Source of the DNA: JADFDG01 sp965232985
GTDB taxonomy: Bacteria > Pseudomonadota > Gammaproteobacteria > Pseudomonadales > JADFDG01
Length of the DNA stretch: 64,000 nucleotides
Reading direction: 5' to 3'
Assembly (NCBI GenBank): GCA_965232985.1
Contig: CBDDRC010000021.1
Coordinates: forward strand, 12,337-76,336
Position 1 is the stretch's first letter. Each line of letters begins with the position of its first letter. The translations under genes were made by a program, and so were the position numbers. Below are positions 62,582-64,000 of this stretch, piece after piece. The notes beneath the pieces are model-generated. The model saw only the letters and a program-made list of their open reading frames with translations. It made no database searches and was not told the origin of the DNA.

Positions 62582-63493
62582 GGCAACCTGCAATCGGTCA
62601 CCCTGCCGGACGGCGCGCCGGTCATCTACCTCACCGACGGCCGCAACCGCCGCATCGGTAAGCAGGTGAACGGCGCCACCGTGCAGGCATTCCTGTACCA
62701 GGATCAACTGCGCATCGCCGCCGAACTCGACGGCGCCAACAACCTCGTCAGCCGCTTCGTCTACGGCACGAAGATCAACGTGCCGGAGTACCTGATTCGC
62801 AACGGCACGACGTACCGGATCATCACCGATCACCTCGGTAGCGTCCGACTGGTTGTCGACACCGCAAACGGCAGTATCATCCAGCGCATGGACTACGACA
62901 GCTACGGCAATGTCACGAACGACACCAACCCGGGCTTCCAGCCGTTTGGTTTCGCGGGTGGCCTGTACGATCAGCACACGAAACTCACCCGATTCGGCGC
63001 GCGGGATTACGATGCGGAAACCGGACGGTGGACGGCGAAGGATCCGATTGGGTTTGATGGCGGAGACGCCAACGTATACGCATATGTCGGAAATGATCCG
63101 ATCAATTGGGTCGATCCTCGCGGCCTATGGTCGATCTCTGCCGAGGGCTACATTGGATTTGGAGGTGGGATAACAGTCGGAAGTAATTCTGGAAATAATT
63201 TCATGACTGTTCGTGTTGGATTCGGTTTGGGCGGCGGGGTTTTTTACGCCCTCAACGGGGACATGCCGAGAGTTGGGAAAGATCACTGCAAGGGCGGAGA
63301 AGTTCTTTCGGTATCAGCACAAGCCGGCGTGGCCTCTGGTCCGTTCGGTGGGCAGATTGAGGGTGGAGTCGCGCGAGATTATGCGAACCAAACTTCGGAC
63401 ACCTTCTCTGGTGCTGATAAAGGATTTAACACCAAAGGTTTTGGTGTCTCAGCTTCCGTCGGTGCGCAATTCACCATGTACGGCGGGCAGTGA
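62582..63493 (+). CDS. truncated RHS-repeat protein, C-terminal fragment with variable tip
   Basis: The frame runs 304 codons from the ftsX stop with no proper start (first usable codon GTG at 62666). YD-repeat core: GNLQSVTLPDGAPVIYLTDG, HLGSVRLVVDTANGSIIQRMDYDSYGNV, and the RHS end motif RFGARDYDAETGRWTAKDPIGFDGGDANVYAYVGNDPINWVDPRGL. The last ~120 residues after DPRGL are a Gly-rich, beta-strand-like tip (GFGGGITVG, VGFGLGGGVF, FGGQIEGGVARDY, GFGVSASVGAQFTMYGGQ) with lower GC. An orphan RHS tail translocated behind ftsX; whether it is translated, or acts as a toxin, is unknown. Confidence 0.8.
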   Translation, partial: GNLQSVTLPDGAPVIYLTDGRNRRIGKQVNGATVQAFLYQDQLRIAAELDGANNLVSRFVYGTKINVPEYLIRNGTTYRIITDHLGSVRLVVDTANGSIIQRMDYDSYGNVTNDTNPGFQPFGFAGGLYDQHTKLTRFGARDYDAETGRWTAKDPIGFDGGDANVYAYVGNDPINWVDPRGLWSISAEGYIGFGGGITVGSNSGNNFMTVRVGFGLGGGVFYALNGDMPRVGKDHCKGGEVLSVSAQAGVASGPFGGQIEGGVARDYANQTSDTFSGADKGFNTKGFGVSASVGAQFTMYGGQ

Positions 63494-63840
63494 TGGATAT
63501 GAAATCGAAATCCAAAATTTTCGCCGTTATTGGCGGGATAGTTATCTACGTTGGAATCGGATTTTTTCAGTCCAATAGCGAGTCTTTCAGATTTTCCGAG
63601 AAGTCTCTTGTTGAGTCGACCTACTTGGCTAAGGAGGTCGGCCATGTAGAAAAAGTTCGGGTTCCCCTAATGGGCTCGTATAGCGAGAGATGGTCAGGTT
63701 CGGATGCGCGCGCCAGCATGACATTAGAGGTCATCGGCGCTAGAAAGACGGTTGAGATTGAGCTTGAGGTTAGAAAGAAAGACGGCCTTTGGACAGTGGA
63801 GAAAGCTATCGTTGAAGGGAAGCTAGTTTCTCTAAATTAG
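63493..63840 (+). CDS. small membrane-anchored protein, possible RHS cognate (Coa1-like)
   Basis: 115 aa from the ATG at 63493, which overlaps the RHS stop (TGATG); ATG at 63499 is also possible. One N-terminal transmembrane helix (IFAVIGGIVIYVGIGFF) and a beta-rich domain with a Leu/Val-Glu pattern (ASMTLEVIGARKTVEIELEVRKKDGLWTVEKAIVEGK) that resembles the Coa1-like (cytochrome oxidase assembly 1) fold. AT-richer than the surrounding chromosome. By position it is where an RHS immunity gene would be; that role is inference only. Confidence 0.7.
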   Translation: MDMKSKSKIFAVIGGIVIYVGIGFFQSNSESFRFSEKSLVESTYLAKEVGHVEKVRVPLMGSYSERWSGSDARASMTLEVIGARKTVEIELEVRKKDGLWTVEKAIVEGKLVSLN

Positions 63841-63858
63841 AATGAGAAAACCCCGCCC

Positions 63859-63884
63859 AACCCCGCCTTGCGCGGGGTTTTTCG
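63859..63884 (+). terminator. Rho-independent terminator after the RHS gene pair
   Basis: Stem AACCCCGC / GCGGGGTT with loop CTTGC, followed by TTTTTCG, 19 bp beyond the small gene. It can also serve the convergent regulator gene because an A-tract precedes it. Confidence 0.85.
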
Positions 63885-63906
63885 TTTTAGCGGCTTGCCT
63901 TGCTCG

Positions 63907-64000
63907 TCAGCGCGTCTGCTGTTGCAGGACGGTGTCGATCATCTCCATCACGAAACGCTGCTTGGGTTTGGGCAGTTGCGTGATGCGTTCGAGCTGCTGC
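63907..64000 (-). CDS. C-terminal end of a helix-turn-helix (XRE-type) regulator, partial
   Basis: Reverse-strand frame entering from the window edge and ending at TGA (63909-63907). Thirty residues are visible, including LERITQLPKPKQRFVMEMIDTVLQQ, a tail typical of small XRE-family repressors carried on integrative elements; the HTH itself lies outside the window. The call rests on this tail only. Confidence 0.55.
   Translation of the reverse strand, partial: QQLERITQLPKPKQRFVMEMIDTVLQQQTR

Overview
The window is a chromosomal segment of a high-GC gammaproteobacterium. Most of it is conserved core genome. Two long blocks run in the same relative order as I remember from Pseudomonas: ctp-envC-gpmI / rhodanese-grxC-secB / ntrC-ntrB-DUF4124-glnA-(thiI slot)-typA, and rpmG/rpmB-radC-coaBC-dut-algC-argB-slmA-pyrE-(crc slot)-rph-yicC-gmk-rpoZ-spoT-ridA-oxyR/recG-rubredoxin-ubiC-ubiA-phoB-phoR. 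The gene set (SlmA, SecB, UbiC, CmoA, bifunctional SpoT without a nearby RelA, rsmD-M16-M16-ftsYEX) fits a non-enteric gammaproteobacterium. An affiliation near Nevskiales or Xanthomonadales is inference only. No rRNA, tRNA or CRISPR array was seen.

Layout. 1-5.3 kb: cell-wall and periplasmic proteases (Ctp, EnvC), glycolysis (GpmI), glutaredoxin/rhodanese and the SecB chaperone. 5.3-11.6 kb: nitrogen control (NtrC, NtrB, GlnA) with a consensus sigma-54 promoter and two NtrC boxes 32 bp apart upstream of glnA, then a compact PP-loop/TusA-like pair in the usual thiI position. 12-14.7 kb: CmoA and the TypA GTPase. 14.7-16.7 kb: an accessory island with an orphan DUF4143 ATPase, a truncated IS21-type left end and the 3' tail of an outer-membrane protein gene. 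16.7-22.6 kb: aminopeptidase, D-Tyr-tRNA deacylase, DUF3015, DUF4105, a lipoprotein hydrolase and an Ada-like alkyltransferase. 22.6-26.5 kb: a TetR-controlled cluster with two paralogous PF10118 proteins that carry a complete diiron-type ligand set and an alpha/beta hydrolase, headed by twin palindromic operators. This is the best candidate here for an uncharacterised system.

26.5-33.3 kb: PhoR-PhoB with a Pho box, UbiA-UbiC, then a rubrerythrin / rubredoxin / rubredoxin-reductase redox group. 33.3-53.5 kb: DNA repair (RecG, RadC, ExoIII), peroxide sensing (OxyR), stringent response and transcription (SpoT, RpoZ, Gmk), RNA processing (RNase PH, YicC), pyrimidine synthesis (PyrE, Dut), CoA, arginine and sugar-phosphate metabolism, and nucleoid occlusion (SlmA). 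The crc position holds an exonuclease III-like protein with its catalytic residues intact, and a REP-like hairpin sits in front of pyrE. 53.5-62.6 kb: ribosomal proteins L28 and L33, an unknown coiled-coil protein, a TSUP transporter, RsmD, an active/inactive pair of M16 proteases, and FtsY-FtsE-FtsX.

62.6-64 kb: the expected rpoH is absent after ftsX. Instead an RHS-repeat fragment begins in frame directly after the ftsX stop codon. It is followed by an overlapping low-GC small gene, a strong terminator and the edge of an HTH regulator, so ftsX marks the boundary of an accessory island.
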